Part shown: positions 8,493 to 17,591 of the stretch, one piece after another
Position numbering within the stretch: the first letter of the stretch is position 1
Layout of the letters: the number at the start of each line of letters is the position of its first letter
Assembly (NCBI RefSeq): GCF_000613245.1
Contig: NZ_HG964936.1
Span: forward strand, 1,167,172 to 1,231,171
Length of the DNA stretch: 64,000 nt
Source of the DNA: Mycobacterium asiaticum DSM 44297
GTDB taxonomy: Bacteria; Actinomycetota; Actinomycetes; Mycobacteriales; Mycobacteriaceae
Direction of reading: 5' to 3'
Position numbers and translations under genes: made by a program
The notes under the pieces: model-generated
The model's database searches: none
What the model was told of the DNA's origin: nothing
The model's input: only the letters and a program-made list of their open reading frames with translations

Positions 8493-9680
8493 TTACAGCA
8501 GGCCGAAGAAGCGCTTCGCGTTGGTGGACAACACCTTACGTTTGGTCTCTTCGTCCAGGCCTTCGGTCGCCTTGTTGGCGACTTCCATGCTTCTCGGCCA
8601 GTTGGTGTCGTTGTGTGGGTAATCGGTCTCGAACATCAGCTGGTCCGGTCCGACCAGGTCGAGGATCCGGAACGCAACCGGGTCGCCGAAAGTGGAGAAG
8701 TAGACGCGGCCTGGCACCTGGCTGCTCGGCGGCTCGGTGAGCAGGGGATGAATGCCACCCCAGGCCCGGCGGTCCTCCCAGACCTCGTCGACACGTTGCA
8801 GGTAGTAAGGGATCCAGCCCGCTTGCGCTTCGGCGAACGCGAGCTTGAGGTCGGGGAATTGCATGAGCTTGCCGGAAAACAGCCAATCGACGAGCGCGAT
8901 GGTGCAGTTGACCGCCATCAGCGCGCTTGTGACAACGTGCGGCGAGTCGGGTGAGGATTTCGTGAGCGATGAACTCGAACCGATGTGCAGCATGATGCCG
9001 ACCTGATTGCGTTCACAGGCGGCGAAGAACGGGTCCCAGTAACCACTGTGAATCGACGGCAGTTCGAGGCGCGACGGCAGCTCCGAGAAGCACACCGCAT
9101 GCATGCCTTTGGCGGCCACCCGTTCCACCTCCCGGCTCGCCAGTTCGACATCCCAGAGCGGAATGATGCCGAGCGGGATCAACCGACCGTTCGAGCCAGC
9201 GGCCCACTCGTCGATCTGGAAGTCGTTGTAGGCCTCGACGCAAAGCTTCGCGAGTTCCTTGTCCTTACCGTAAAGAAAGCGTTGGCCGCAGAATCGGACC
9301 AAGGTGTTCGGGAAGCACGCCGAGGCCTCGATCCCCGCGACGTCCATGTCGGCAAGCCGGTCGGCTGGACGGAAGCAACCCGGACGCATCTCGTCGTAGG
9401 TGATCGGGTCGGTGGAGAGCTCGTCGAGGTCGTATCCGGCGGCCGCGCTGATCAACGGAATTGGGATTCTCTTGTCCTCGTAGTGCCAGATGTCCGCCGC
9501 CCGGCCCTGTTCATCCTCTACGAACGCGACATCGGAAGTGACACTTGGATCCATGCGTCCGCGAGTACGAACGATGCGCGGCCCGACGTCTCGATAGCGC
9601 TCGGGCAACCGGGAGGTCCACAAATCAGCCGGCTCCACCAAATGGTCGTCGGGCGAAACGATGAGGATGTCTGCGCTCAA
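8493..9680 (-). CDS. Amidohydrolase family protein (ACMSD-like)
   Basis: 395-residue TIM-barrel metal-dependent hydrolase/decarboxylase. The N-terminus carries PDDHLVEP in place of the usual DxHxH metal motif, and the C-terminal MFETDYPHNDTNWP supplies the catalytic Asp. The start is a TTG; an AAGGAG sequence 8 nt upstream supports it. Members of this family hydrolyse or decarboxylate aromatic and carboxylic substrates. Divergent from a TetR gene across a candidate operator, which suggests the TetR controls it. Confidence 0.85.
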   Translation of the reverse strand: MSADILIVSPDDHLVEPADLWTSRLPERYRDVGPRIVRTRGRMDPSVTSDVAFVEDEQGRAADIWHYEDKRIPIPLISAAAGYDLDELSTDPITYDEMRPGCFRPADRLADMDVAGIEASACFPNTLVRFCGQRFLYGKDKELAKLCVEAYNDFQIDEWAAGSNGRLIPLGIIPLWDVELASREVERVAAKGMHAVCFSELPSRLELPSIHSGYWDPFFAACERNQVGIMLHIGSSSSLTKSSPDSPHVVTSALMAVNCTIALVDWLFSGKLMQFPDLKLAFAEAQAGWIPYYLQRVDEVWEDRRAWGGIHPLLTEPPSSQVPGRVYFSTFGDPVAFRILDLVGPDQLMFETDYPHNDTNWPRSMEVANKATEGLDEETKRKVLSTNAKRFFGLL

Positions 9681-9702
9681 CGCCGCACTCCTTCATTTCC
9701 AC

Positions 9703-9722
9703 AAAACGAGAATGATCGTTTT
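9703..9722. promoter_or_regulatory. Candidate TetR operator
   Basis: Perfect 7-bp inverted repeat AAAACGA / TCGTTTT with a 6-bp spacer, 22 bp upstream of the amidohydrolase TTG start and about 100 bp upstream of the divergent TetR gene. Its size and position are typical for a TetR-family operator. Confidence 0.6.
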
Positions 9723-9820
9723 CACCGTACCGTATGAACCGGGGCGCGACGCCCGGAGTCAACATGCGCGTGCAGGTAGCGCGCGGTTGCGGGCGTCTTG
9801 TGGGTATTCTTAACTGCATC

Positions 9821-10609
9821 ATGGCTGCAAAGAAGAGCGCCGGCGCTGATACCAAAGCCGGCATAGAAGTTGTCGATACCGACGTCGAACCAACCACCAC
9901 GTGGCAAGAGCGCACCATCGAGCGGCGCCTCAGTTCGGCGAGAGCCCGTGCTCTCGCTCGCAGTTCGCGGTTCCTTGCGACCGCGCTGGAGTTGGTTGAA
10001 GAGTCGGGCAAGGCCGACTTCACGATCCAGACACTGATCGACCGGTCCAACCTCAGCCTGCGTGCGTTTTACCAGCACTTCGCCGGCAAGGAAGAATTGA
10101 TGCTGGCGTTGTACGAGAACGTCACCAGCCAGTTCACCGAGAACATCCGGCAAGAGGTAGCGGCGGCGGACGGGCCGATGGAGCAGCTGGAAGCGTTTTG
10201 CCGCGGCGTCCTGTATCGGGCCGAGTCCTCGGAAGCGGTTGGCGGACGGGTCATGACGATCTACAACCTGAGCTTGGAGATCAACCGGCCGGCCGACTTC
10301 GCCAAGGTGTGGGAGCCGCATCTGAAGTTGCTTACCAAGATCATCACTTCGTGCGCACGAGCTGGGTTGGTGCGCAACGATCTCACGCCCCAGCAGCTGA
10401 CCACGCTGCTGAACACGACGCTGACCGCACTGGCTCAGATCGGTGTATTCCATTTGGGCGGTAAGGGATCGAAGCTGACCGAGGATCAGCTGTGGGCCTG
10501 GTGCAAGCAGGCGGTCAGCCCACCCGCCCCGGATTCCGCCGCCAAGGTGCCGCGCAAGTCGACCGCGCGAGCAGCTGCGCCCCGCCGGGTGCGCAAGCTA
10601 ACGGGGTAG
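9821..10609 (+). CDS. TetR-family transcriptional regulator
   Basis: 262 residues with a long charged N-terminal extension (about 45 residues) before the helix-turn-helix DFTIQTLIDRSNLSLRAFYQHFAGKEELMLALY. The C-terminal ligand domain resembles other lipid-catabolic TetRs, followed by a Pro/Ala/Lys-rich tail. ATG 9821 is the first start close to the conserved domain; an upstream ATG at 9734 is in frame but would add an unlikely leader. Probably represses the divergent amidohydrolase via the inverted repeat. Its 3' end overlaps the convergent acyl-CoA dehydrogenase by 12 nt. Confidence 0.85.
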   Translation: MAAKKSAGADTKAGIEVVDTDVEPTTTWQERTIERRLSSARARALARSSRFLATALELVEESGKADFTIQTLIDRSNLSLRAFYQHFAGKEELMLALYENVTSQFTENIRQEVAAADGPMEQLEAFCRGVLYRAESSEAVGGRVMTIYNLSLEINRPADFAKVWEPHLKLLTKIITSCARAGLVRNDLTPQQLTTLLNTTLTALAQIGVFHLGGKGSKLTEDQLWAWCKQAVSPPAPDSAAKVPRKSTARAAAPRRVRKLTG

Positions 10610-11755
10610 ACCGAGTCCGCGCTGGGCGATGATGCTGCGCTGGATCTCGCTGGTCCCCGCGTAGATCGTGGTGCCCAGGGCAAAGCGGAGCAGGTGCTCG
10701 AACCGGCCTTCTTGAGGTGCCGTGGGTTCGAAATAGCTGCGCAGTCCGTCGGGGCCGACCAGCTCGACGATGTCCTGGCTGGCCCGTTCGAGAGCCTCGG
10801 TGCTGAACAATTTCGACATCGACCCCTCAGCCACCGGTATCCGGCCCTGCTCGGTCATCCAGACGCAGCGACGTTGTAGCAGCATCGCGACTTCGTTCTC
10901 CATCGCCACCCTCGCAAGGCGGCGCCGGACGTCTGAATCATCGATCGGCGGCGAGCCGTCCTCGGCCGAGCAGCGGGCCCAATCCTCCGCGTGCTGCAGA
11001 AGCCGGGTCAGGTGCGGACCCCAGCCCGAAGCGTGCTCATCCTGCAGAGACAGGCCCATAACTCGCCAGCCATCGTCGACTTCGCCGATCCGCCACTCGT
11101 CACCGAGGCGGACATCAGAGTAAAAGGTGATGTTGGTCCGCTCGCCGGAAAGCGTCCAGACGGCTTGTACGTCAAAGCCTTTGCTCTCGCGGGGGACGAG
11201 GAACATGGTGAGCCCCTGGTGCTTGGGCCGTTGAGTATCGGTGCGGGTCAGCAGGAAGATGTAGTCGGCGATATGGCCGTTTGTGGTGAACATCTTGCTG
11301 CCGTTGATAATCCAGTCGTCACCGTCGCGTACCGCCCTCGTCGTCGCGGCCGCCACGTCCGATCCGCATTCGGGTTCGGTGAAGCCCAACGCGATCGTGA
11401 TGTCACCCTTCATGGCGGCATCGAGCACGAGCTCCTTCATCGCGGGAGAGCCGACCGCGCGGATGATCGATGCCACCATCCGGGTCGTCTCGGCGAGGTA
11501 CATGGGCGCGTCAAACCGCATCAGTTCCTCGTTGACCACCTGCGCGTCCCATGCGTTGCGGTTCTGGCCACCGAACTCGACGGGCCAGTCCGGAGCGAAA
11601 TAGCCCTTTTCGACGAGTCCTTTCGTGAAGTCGTCATCGTGCGCAACGCCGCCTCGATAGATGCGTTCGGTAAATTCTGGCGTCAACATCGCACGAAGGT
11701 GGGCGCGTACCGCGTCGCGGTACGCCTCGGTATCGGGGTCGAGCTGGAAATGCAT
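10598..11755 (-). CDS. Acyl-CoA dehydrogenase (FadE-like)
   Basis: 385-residue flavin acyl-CoA dehydrogenase: N-terminal helical domain beginning HFQLDPDTEAYRDAVRAHL, FAD-binding LGFTEPECGSD and DDWIINGSKMFTTNGH, and C-terminal FALGTTIYAGTSEIQRSIIAQRGLG. It would introduce an alpha,beta double bond into an acyl-CoA. It sits divergent from the WS/DGAT gene and overlaps the convergent TetR gene by 12 nt. No strong ribosome-binding site is seen before the ATG. Confidence 0.9.
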   Translation of the reverse strand: MHFQLDPDTEAYRDAVRAHLRAMLTPEFTERIYRGGVAHDDDFTKGLVEKGYFAPDWPVEFGGQNRNAWDAQVVNEELMRFDAPMYLAETTRMVASIIRAVGSPAMKELVLDAAMKGDITIALGFTEPECGSDVAAATTRAVRDGDDWIINGSKMFTTNGHIADYIFLLTRTDTQRPKHQGLTMFLVPRESKGFDVQAVWTLSGERTNITFYSDVRLGDEWRIGEVDDGWRVMGLSLQDEHASGWGPHLTRLLQHAEDWARCSAEDGSPPIDDSDVRRRLARVAMENEVAMLLQRRCVWMTEQGRIPVAEGSMSKLFSTEALERASQDIVELVGPDGLRSYFEPTAPQEGRFEHLLRFALGTTIYAGTSEIQRSIIAQRGLGLPR

Positions 11756-11807
11756 TGCAGCGAGCGTAGCAATGCCACGCCCGGGGCAAGCGAGGTGTCA
11801 ACCGCTG

Positions 11808-11825
11808 CGAGAAGGGTTATTCTCG
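11808..11825. promoter_or_regulatory. Inverted repeat over the WS/DGAT promoter
   Basis: CGAGAA (11808-11813) and TTCTCG (11820-11825) are perfect arms with a 6-bp spacer and overlap a -10-like TATTCT just before the WS/DGAT ATG. It could be an operator or part of the 5' leader. Confidence 0.4.
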
Positions 11826-11832
11826 GAACGCT

Positions 11833-13260
11833 ATGAAGCGGCTCAGTGGCGTGGATGCAATGTTGCTGTACAGCGAAACAGCCGAGATCCACATGCACAC
11901 GATCAAGGTGGCCGTGGTCGATCTGTCCGCTCTGCCCGCCGGACTGCCTTTCCCCGAGCTGAAGAAAGCCGCCTATCGGGTGCTGCTCGGACTCGAGCCG
12001 CTTCGCTACCGGCTCGTAAGCACACCCGGTCACTATCACCATCCGATGTGGCAGGAGAACGTTCCGATTGACCCCGACTATCACATCAGGAGGGCTGTGG
12101 TCGCGCCGCCCGGCGGGCGCCGGGAACTGGATCGACTGATCGGTGCCCTTGCGGCTGTTCCACTGGAGCGGGACCGCCCGCTGTGGGAACTGCATATCGC
12201 CGAAGGGCTCGCCGACAACCGCATCGCCGTCATCCTCAAGCTCCACCACGCGCTCGCAGATGGGGTGGCTTCGGCCAACCTGATTGCGAAGGCACTACGC
12301 GAATACGAATCCCTGTTGCTTGCCGACACTGCAGACAGGCCAGAATCGATCCCGCCCGTTGGCCGACTCGTGGAAGGTGCCACTCGCGAGCACCTGCGCC
12401 AGCTGGCAAACCTGCCATCACTGATCTGGCGGACCGGGGCGGGTGTGGGACGTGTCTGGCGCCGATCGCGTCAGCGCAGGAGAAGTCATGCGCCAAGGCG
12501 CCCGGCCCTCCCACCGCCCAGCTTCGCCAACCATGTCGTCTCACCCGGGCGACGGTTCGCCACCGCTTCATTGCCGCTGAGCGAGGCGGTGATGGTCAGC
12601 AGGAAGTTGGGCGTGACCATCAACGACGTGGTCCTTGCGATAGCGGCCGGAGCGCTGCGAACCCTGCAGCTGCGTTACGGCGGCAGCGTTGACAAGCCAC
12701 TGCTCGCCGGGGTGCCGGCGAGTTTCAACAAATCACCGACGCGTCTGAGCGGCAATGAGTTTGGCTACATGATCCCGCCGCTGCCGATTCACATTGCCGA
12801 CCCCATCGAACGGGTGCGCCTCACCTCAGCCGCCGCCGTTGTCGCCAAAGAGAATTTCGCGCTGCGCGGTCCCACCCTGATGGCCGAATGGCTGGCTTAC
12901 CTGCCGCCCCGGTTCTCCCCAGCGATGTTTCGCTGGCAATCACGACGACTGAGCTCGGGCTCGGTGATGAATTTGACGATCTCCAACGTTCCCGGGCCTC
13001 GGACCGCCCACACCCTCGGTGGCGCGCGGATCAGTGAGATCCACTCGGTGGGTCCGCTGGCCGCGGGCAGCGCGCTGAACATCACCGTCTGGAGTTACGT
13101 GGACCAGTTGAATGTCTCCGTGCTCACCGACGACCTCACGATGGACGACCCGCATGAAGCGACGCAGGCAATGACGGATTCGTTCAATGAGATTCGAACG
13201 GCCGTATTGGCGTCGGGTAACTCGCCAGGTGCGCACCTGTCACCGGCGGCCGGCGACTGA
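11833..13260 (+). CDS. WS/DGAT wax ester synthase / diacylglycerol acyltransferase
   Basis: 475-residue acyltransferase of the bacterial wax ester synthase/DGAT family (mycobacterial Tgs type). It starts with the characteristic LSGVDAMLLYSET and has the active-site HHALADG with His138-His139 and Asp143. Later conserved blocks include NDVVLAIAAGALR and the C-terminal NLTISNVPGPR. It would esterify acyl-CoA to diacylglycerol or a fatty alcohol at the membrane to make storage lipid. Divergent from an acyl-CoA dehydrogenase. Confidence 0.92.
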   Translation: MKRLSGVDAMLLYSETAEIHMHTIKVAVVDLSALPAGLPFPELKKAAYRVLLGLEPLRYRLVSTPGHYHHPMWQENVPIDPDYHIRRAVVAPPGGRRELDRLIGALAAVPLERDRPLWELHIAEGLADNRIAVILKLHHALADGVASANLIAKALREYESLLLADTADRPESIPPVGRLVEGATREHLRQLANLPSLIWRTGAGVGRVWRRSRQRRRSHAPRRPALPPPSFANHVVSPGRRFATASLPLSEAVMVSRKLGVTINDVVLAIAAGALRTLQLRYGGSVDKPLLAGVPASFNKSPTRLSGNEFGYMIPPLPIHIADPIERVRLTSAAAVVAKENFALRGPTLMAEWLAYLPPRFSPAMFRWQSRRLSSGSVMNLTISNVPGPRTAHTLGGARISEIHSVGPLAAGSALNITVWSYVDQLNVSVLTDDLTMDDPHEATQAMTDSFNEIRTAVLASGNSPGAHLSPAAGD

Positions 13261-13282
13261 GCCGCTGAATGGGCTGTGGATA

Positions 13283-13311
13283 ATGCTACTCTCATCTTTG
13301 AGAGTGAGCAT
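13283..13311. promoter_or_regulatory. Extended inverted repeat upstream of acyl-CoA dehydrogenase
   Basis: Perfect inner arms ACTCTCA (13288-13294) and TGAGAGT (13299-13305) with 4-bp spacer TCTT, extended by ATGCT (13283-13287) and AGCAT (13307-13311) with a one-base offset. It lies about 24 bp before the GTG start of the acyl-CoA dehydrogenase. A repressor operator is likely; the regulator is not encoded next to it. Confidence 0.6.
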
Positions 13312-13334
13312 ATCCGCTCGAGGAATGGACACCG

Positions 13335-14369
13335 GTGGATCTGAGCCTGTCCGGCGAACAGCGGCAGTTGGTGGATTCCTTCGCCGCGCTCTTCGCGCGC
13401 GAGTCGACCTCCGATCGCGTGCGCGCGGTTGAGCCGCTGGGTTTCGATCCGGCCCTATGGAATGCATTGGTAGACACTGGTTCCGTCGAGATGGCCGTCG
13501 CGCAGGAGCGCGGCGGTTCGGGCGCATCGGTACTGGACCTGGCTCTCATCGCCGAGCAGTACGGTCGGGCGGTGGCGTCGGCTCCGCTTGTCGAAGCGCA
13601 GGTGGCGGCCCGATTGCTGGCCGATTGCGGGGGGGCCGGTGCCGAACTGCTCGGTCATGTGCTCGCCGGTGATTCGCTCGTCACGTTCACTCCGCGGGCC
13701 GGGCGGAATATGCGGCTGGAGCTGGTTCCGGCCGGTGCGGTTGCGGACTGGGTGATCGCAATGGTGGACGGGCGCCTGCTGGCGGTGCCGCTGGGGGACA
13801 ACCGGACCGGCGTTCAGAATCTTGGCTCGCTGCCGCTGGCGGACATTGCGGTTGACGCTGACTTCGTCGTGCTGGCCGACGCCGTGACGGCGCTCGAGCT
13901 CTTCGATGTGGCGCTGGATCTGTGGTTGACCCTGACGGCGGTTGCGGTGACCGGTGCGGCCGACAGGGCCCTCGAGTTGGCGGTCGAGTACGCCAAGCAG
14001 CGTCAGGCATTCGGCGCCGCTATCGGCTCGTTCCAGGCGGTTTCACATCCACTGGCCGACAGTGCGACCGCCGTCGCGGGGTCCCGGCTCCTCGCGCTAC
14101 GGGCGGCATGCGCCGCCACCGATGAGTCCGACCGCGTGCGTCAACTTGCGGCCATGGCGTTCGCGTTCGCCTACGAAACTGCGCGTGATGCCACCCGACG
14201 TAGCCTGCACATCCATGGCGGCTACGGATTCAGCATGGAATGCGATGTCCAGTTGTACTACCGCCGAGTCCGCGGCTGGGCACTGACTTACGGTGAACCG
14301 GCTGTCGCGCTGGATCGCGTCGCCGATGCCCGCTACGGAAAGGGCGTGTATGGCCGTCGGACATCGTAA
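13335..14369 (+). CDS. Acyl-CoA dehydrogenase family protein, short FadE
   Basis: 344 residues, GTG start with GAGGA about 10 nt upstream. It has the acyl-CoA dehydrogenase helical domains (MDLSLSGEQRQLVDSFAALF at the N-terminus; YAKQRQAFGAAIGSFQAV and HIHGGYGFSMECDVQLYYRR at the C-terminus) but a degenerate middle beta-domain without the usual T-E-P-x-x-GSD block. Such short members often form heteromeric acyl-CoA dehydrogenases in actinobacterial steroid catabolism. The 3' end overlaps the DapB-like gene by 20 nt; operon with it and a nitroreductase. Confidence 0.85.
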   Translation: MDLSLSGEQRQLVDSFAALFARESTSDRVRAVEPLGFDPALWNALVDTGSVEMAVAQERGGSGASVLDLALIAEQYGRAVASAPLVEAQVAARLLADCGGAGAELLGHVLAGDSLVTFTPRAGRNMRLELVPAGAVADWVIAMVDGRLLAVPLGDNRTGVQNLGSLPLADIAVDADFVVLADAVTALELFDVALDLWLTLTAVAVTGAADRALELAVEYAKQRQAFGAAIGSFQAVSHPLADSATAVAGSRLLALRAACAATDESDRVRQLAAMAFAFAYETARDATRRSLHIHGGYGFSMECDVQLYYRRVRGWALTYGEPAVALDRVADARYGKGVYGRRTS

Positions 14370-15462
14370 ACCGCGAGTGATTCTGTGGGGTCCCGGGCAG
14401 GTCGGGGTCGGGGCACTGCGCGCCCTCATCGCGCACCCAGGCCTAGAGCTTGCCGCTGTGGTCGTGCATTCCGAGGTCAAGGAAGGCAAGGACGCCGGCG
14501 AGTTGTGCGGACTGCCGACGACCGGTGTCGTCGCCACCCGTGATATCGGAGCCGTGCTGGCCGGTGACGCTGACGTCGTGGCCTACTTTGCGTCCGGTGA
14601 CTATCGCTATCCCGAAGCGGCACAGGACATTGCACGCTGCCTGCGCGCCGGCAAGCACGTGGTGTGCACCTCGCTGGTGCCGATGTGTTACCCGCCCGCT
14701 GCCGACCGCGAAACCGTCGACCTGTTGGCAGCGGCGTGCCGGGAAGGCAACACCAGCTTCTTCAACAGCGGGGTGGACCCCGGTTGGGCAAACGATGTCA
14801 TCGCGCTGACAATGAGCGGCTTCAGCAGCCGTGTCGACAAGATCACCATGCTGGAGATACTCGACTACGGCCCGATCGACCAGCCCGACATCATGTTCGA
14901 CTTCATGGGATTCGCCCACCCACCTGACCATCCGGCGCCGCTCTTCGACACCGAGCGGCTCACCGCCCTATGGGGCCCGATTGTGCACCTGGTCGCCGAC
15001 GGCCTCGGACTGGCGCTCGACCGCATCGAGACCACCATCGACAAATGGCTGTCCACAGAGCGTTACGAAGTCGCATCCGGCTGGATCGAGCCGGGAACGA
15101 TGGGCGGGATGCGGTTCAAACTTGCGGGCGTCGTCGACGGCGAGGAGCGCGTTGTGCTCGAACACATCACTCGCATGGGCGAAAGGTCAGCTCCGCACTG
15201 GCCCCGGCATCCCTCCCCGCACGGGGGATACCGCGTCATTGTGGACGGCTTGCCCACCTACACGGTCGACATCGAAATGCATGGCCGCGGAAACAATATG
15301 CGCGGCCTGACCTACGCAACCGTCATGCGTGAACTGAACGCCATTCCCGCCGTCATCGCCGCGCCACCGGGACTGCTGTCCACACTGGACCTGCCACTGG
15401 TCACCGGCCCCATGCGGGGGGCGCAGTGGCGGGGCGTCGTGCCGGGAGTGCGACAAGCATGA
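14350..15462 (+). CDS. DapB-like NAD(P)-dependent oxidoreductase
   Basis: 370 residues with an N-terminal dihydrodipicolinate-reductase-like Rossmann domain (RVILWGPGQVGVGALRALIAHPGLEL, then VVHSEVKEGKDAGELCGLP). The rest matches a family common in mycobacteria, including NSGVDPGWANDVIALTMSG, and is paralogous to the gene at 39885-40958. True DapB is shorter, so lysine biosynthesis is not implied. ATG 14350 lies within the previous gene and has AAAGGG upstream. Downstream nitroreductase overlaps by 4 nt. Reaction unknown. Confidence 0.78.
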   Translation: MAVGHRKPRVILWGPGQVGVGALRALIAHPGLELAAVVVHSEVKEGKDAGELCGLPTTGVVATRDIGAVLAGDADVVAYFASGDYRYPEAAQDIARCLRAGKHVVCTSLVPMCYPPAADRETVDLLAAACREGNTSFFNSGVDPGWANDVIALTMSGFSSRVDKITMLEILDYGPIDQPDIMFDFMGFAHPPDHPAPLFDTERLTALWGPIVHLVADGLGLALDRIETTIDKWLSTERYEVASGWIEPGTMGGMRFKLAGVVDGEERVVLEHITRMGERSAPHWPRHPSPHGGYRVIVDGLPTYTVDIEMHGRGNNMRGLTYATVMRELNAIPAVIAAPPGLLSTLDLPLVTGPMRGAQWRGVVPGVRQA

Positions 15463-16130
15463 CGGCGTCGGGGCGGCGACCAGCTGTCGACCTGTGGGAC
15501 ATCATGCGCACCGCCTCTGCCGTCCGGCGGTATCGCGACGAGCCCGTTGCTGACGACGTGCTGGAGCGGTGTCTGCTGGCGGCAACCTGGGCTCCCTCCG
15601 GCGGCAACCAACAGCCGTGGAAGTTTGTCGTGCTCAAATCGGCGGCGGCCCGCGGGATCGTGACCGCGGGGGCAGCCCGGACGTGGCAGGCGATGACCGA
15701 CTTCTACCACCTTTCGGTGCCCGAGGATGGGGCCGACGATCCGAGGTCACGCGCACTGCGCACCATGGCCGAGCACACCCGCACCGGTGGAGCGGCGCCC
15801 GCGCTGGTGCTGTTCTGCATCCGTCCCCAGCCGGGGGCCTCCCAACTCCAACAGGGAGGTTCGATCTTTCCGGCAGTGCAAAACTTCCTGCTCGCCGCCC
15901 GCGCGCAAGGACTGGGTGCGGCGATAACCCTGTGGCACTCCTCGTGCGAAAACGAATTGCGAACGGTCGCGGGCATTCCCGACGGTTGGCAGATCGCCGC
16001 GCTGCTCACCGCGGGCTGGCCGAAAGGCGGACACCGCCCGGTCCGGCGCAAGCCGGTGTCGGAGGTGGCGGTGACCGACCGGTGGGACAACCCCTGGCCC
16101 GGTAGTCCGTCCGGGGACGGATCAGCTTGA
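15459..16130 (+). CDS. Nitroreductase family flavoprotein
   Basis: 223-residue FMN-dependent nitroreductase-fold enzyme. The N-terminal RTASAVRRYRDEPV (FMN phosphate Arg motif) and AATWAPSGGNQQPWKFVVL are diagnostic; the C-terminal GWPKGGHRPVRRKPVSEV is also typical. The ATG overlaps the previous stop (ATGA), with GGGAG upstream, so it is the third gene of the FadE/DapB-like operon. It probably performs NAD(P)H-dependent reduction of a pathway intermediate or quinone. The 3' end overlaps the convergent DUF4345 gene by 9 nt. Confidence 0.88.
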   Translation: MTASGRRPAVDLWDIMRTASAVRRYRDEPVADDVLERCLLAATWAPSGGNQQPWKFVVLKSAAARGIVTAGAARTWQAMTDFYHLSVPEDGADDPRSRALRTMAEHTRTGGAAPALVLFCIRPQPGASQLQQGGSIFPAVQNFLLAARAQGLGAAITLWHSSCENELRTVAGIPDGWQIAALLTAGWPKGGHRPVRRKPVSEVAVTDRWDNPWPGSPSGDGSA

Positions 16131-16487
16131 GGTCAGCAACAGTGCGGTGGCGGCAATGATTTCGACGAAGAAGTAGAACCAGTTGGGATAGAACGGGGTT
16201 CGGCCTTCGATGACGGCCGAAACCAGCCGACCGACGGCCATGCCACCCAAGGCCAGTCCGACGGTCAGCATAATCCCACTGCGTGAGCTTGAGTCGACGG
16301 CGGCAAAGGCAAGCGCACCCGCGATCGCGCAACCGAAGCCGCCGTAGACGGCTCGCACCTCGGAGCGCGACGTGGGTTCCGGCAGGGCGATGCCGAACAC
16401 CCCGATCATCCGGGCCGGCGCGGCGAGCGCGTAGACGCCCATGCCGAGAAAAAACGCCGCGGCCACGACCAGCACGGTCAGCGTCAC
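16122..16487 (-). CDS. DUF4345-like membrane protein
   Basis: 121 residues with about four predicted transmembrane segments: an N-terminal one (VLVVAAAFFLGMGVYALAAP), the conserved RAVYGGFGCAIAGALAF block, LTVGLALGGMAVGRLVSA and a C-terminal FFVEIIAATALLL. GTG start with a strong AGGAGGAT ribosome-binding site. It follows the DUF2855 gene by 9 bp on the same strand, so they are co-transcribed. Function unknown. Confidence 0.75.
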   Translation of the reverse strand: MTLTVLVVAAAFFLGMGVYALAAPARMIGVFGIALPEPTSRSEVRAVYGGFGCAIAGALAFAAVDSSSRSGIMLTVGLALGGMAVGRLVSAVIEGRTPFYPNWFYFFVEIIAATALLLTSS

Positions 16488-16496
16488 GACATCCTC

Positions 16497-17564
16497 CTAC
16501 AGCACCACGATGGTGCCGGTCGTCGGGTCCACCTTCCCCTCGAGCAGCTCGAGGTAGGCCCGCTGGATCTCGGCTTGACTCGAGATCCGCTCCACCCGTA
16601 GCCATTTCGATGCCCAGTCGGCGAACGGGACCCAGGCGTCGGCAACCTGCTCGTCGAGTTTGGCGGTGCCCCAGTCGGCGCCGCGCTTCTTGATGCGATC
16701 GGGGGCGAAGAAGAACACGGGCTTGGGTCCCGCGAGCTCACCGCTGTCGTGGGCCATCTGCGTCCAGTGGGTCATGCCGACCGCGGAGCTGTGCGCAAGA
16801 CGGTCGCCGTATTGGGAATGCACCGCGGTGCGGACCGCGCCGTCACCGGAGATGTCGATGTAGACGGCACGGTCACCCGGCAACGAAGAGATGTCGTCAT
16901 AGCTGGCCACCGAGTCATAGATTTCGAGTCCCTCGACGAAACCACCGTTGCCCGCCGACGTCAGACCGACGACCTGGATACCCGGACGCTTGGCGAGCAG
17001 GTAAGCCGCGATGATCGCGGTTTTGGACGAAGCGCTGGAGATGACGATGGTGTCCGCCCCGAAAAAGCCTTCGTCCGAGACGAAGTCGTCGATGAGGAAC
17101 GAGGTGAAAAAGAGCGGAAAGAACAAGATGTGCTCCGCCTCGCGGTCAGCCGAATAGACCGGATCGGTTCGGACGTCTCGGTAACCCTGATAGGCCGAGG
17201 GCAACGCGGCGCGATGCGGGGCGGCGTCGACGAAGCCCTTTTCGTTGATGCGGTCCGGGACCACCATCAGGTGGCTGGCACACGGCAGATAACCATAGAC
17301 GCGCATGCCTTCGGCCAGCTCGGGATGCCGCGACTGCTCAACGTGGGCGTAACCCCAGACGTTGAGCTTGCCCCAATTTGGGTCCGAAGCGGGGAAGAAG
17401 TCCCAGTACCGCATCGCCTCGCCGAACACGGCGTAGGTGATGTTGTTGGCGGTCAGCCCGAAGGACTCCACGCGAAGCAGCGCCTGGCCGTCCTGCGGCG
17501 ATGGCGTGGCGCCGGAAAGGAAGCGGGTCTGATGCAGATCGGTGCGGCTCAACTCGAAATCCAT
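16497..17564 (-). CDS. DUF2855 family protein (MDR-like)
   Basis: 355 residues. The sequence matches the DUF2855 family: an MDR/quinone-oxidoreductase-like fold with SFGLTANNITYAVFGEAMRYWDFFP near the N-terminus, a central ADTIVISSASSKTAIIAAYLL nucleotide-binding-like region, and MTHWTQM. No zinc ligands of alcohol dehydrogenases are evident. Divergent from the SRPBCC/TetR operon across a perfect 28-bp palindrome, which therefore may control it too. Activity unknown, probably a CoA or ketone-linked reductase by fold. Confidence 0.78.
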   Translation of the reverse strand: MDFELSRTDLHQTRFLSGATPSPQDGQALLRVESFGLTANNITYAVFGEAMRYWDFFPASDPNWGKLNVWGYAHVEQSRHPELAEGMRVYGYLPCASHLMVVPDRINEKGFVDAAPHRAALPSAYQGYRDVRTDPVYSADREAEHILFFPLFFTSFLIDDFVSDEGFFGADTIVISSASSKTAIIAAYLLAKRPGIQVVGLTSAGNGGFVEGLEIYDSVASYDDISSLPGDRAVYIDISGDGAVRTAVHSQYGDRLAHSSAVGMTHWTQMAHDSGELAGPKPVFFFAPDRIKKRGADWGTAKLDEQVADAWVPFADWASKWLRVERISSQAEIQRAYLELLEGKVDPTTGTIVVL

Positions 17565-17591
17565 GGCCGTCAGCCTAGCCGCCGGCCCCCT

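Noticed and set aside
14350-15462. Assignment as dapB (lysine biosynthesis)
   Set aside because: The protein is about 100 residues longer than DapB, has a paralogue in the same window, and both sit among catabolic genes.
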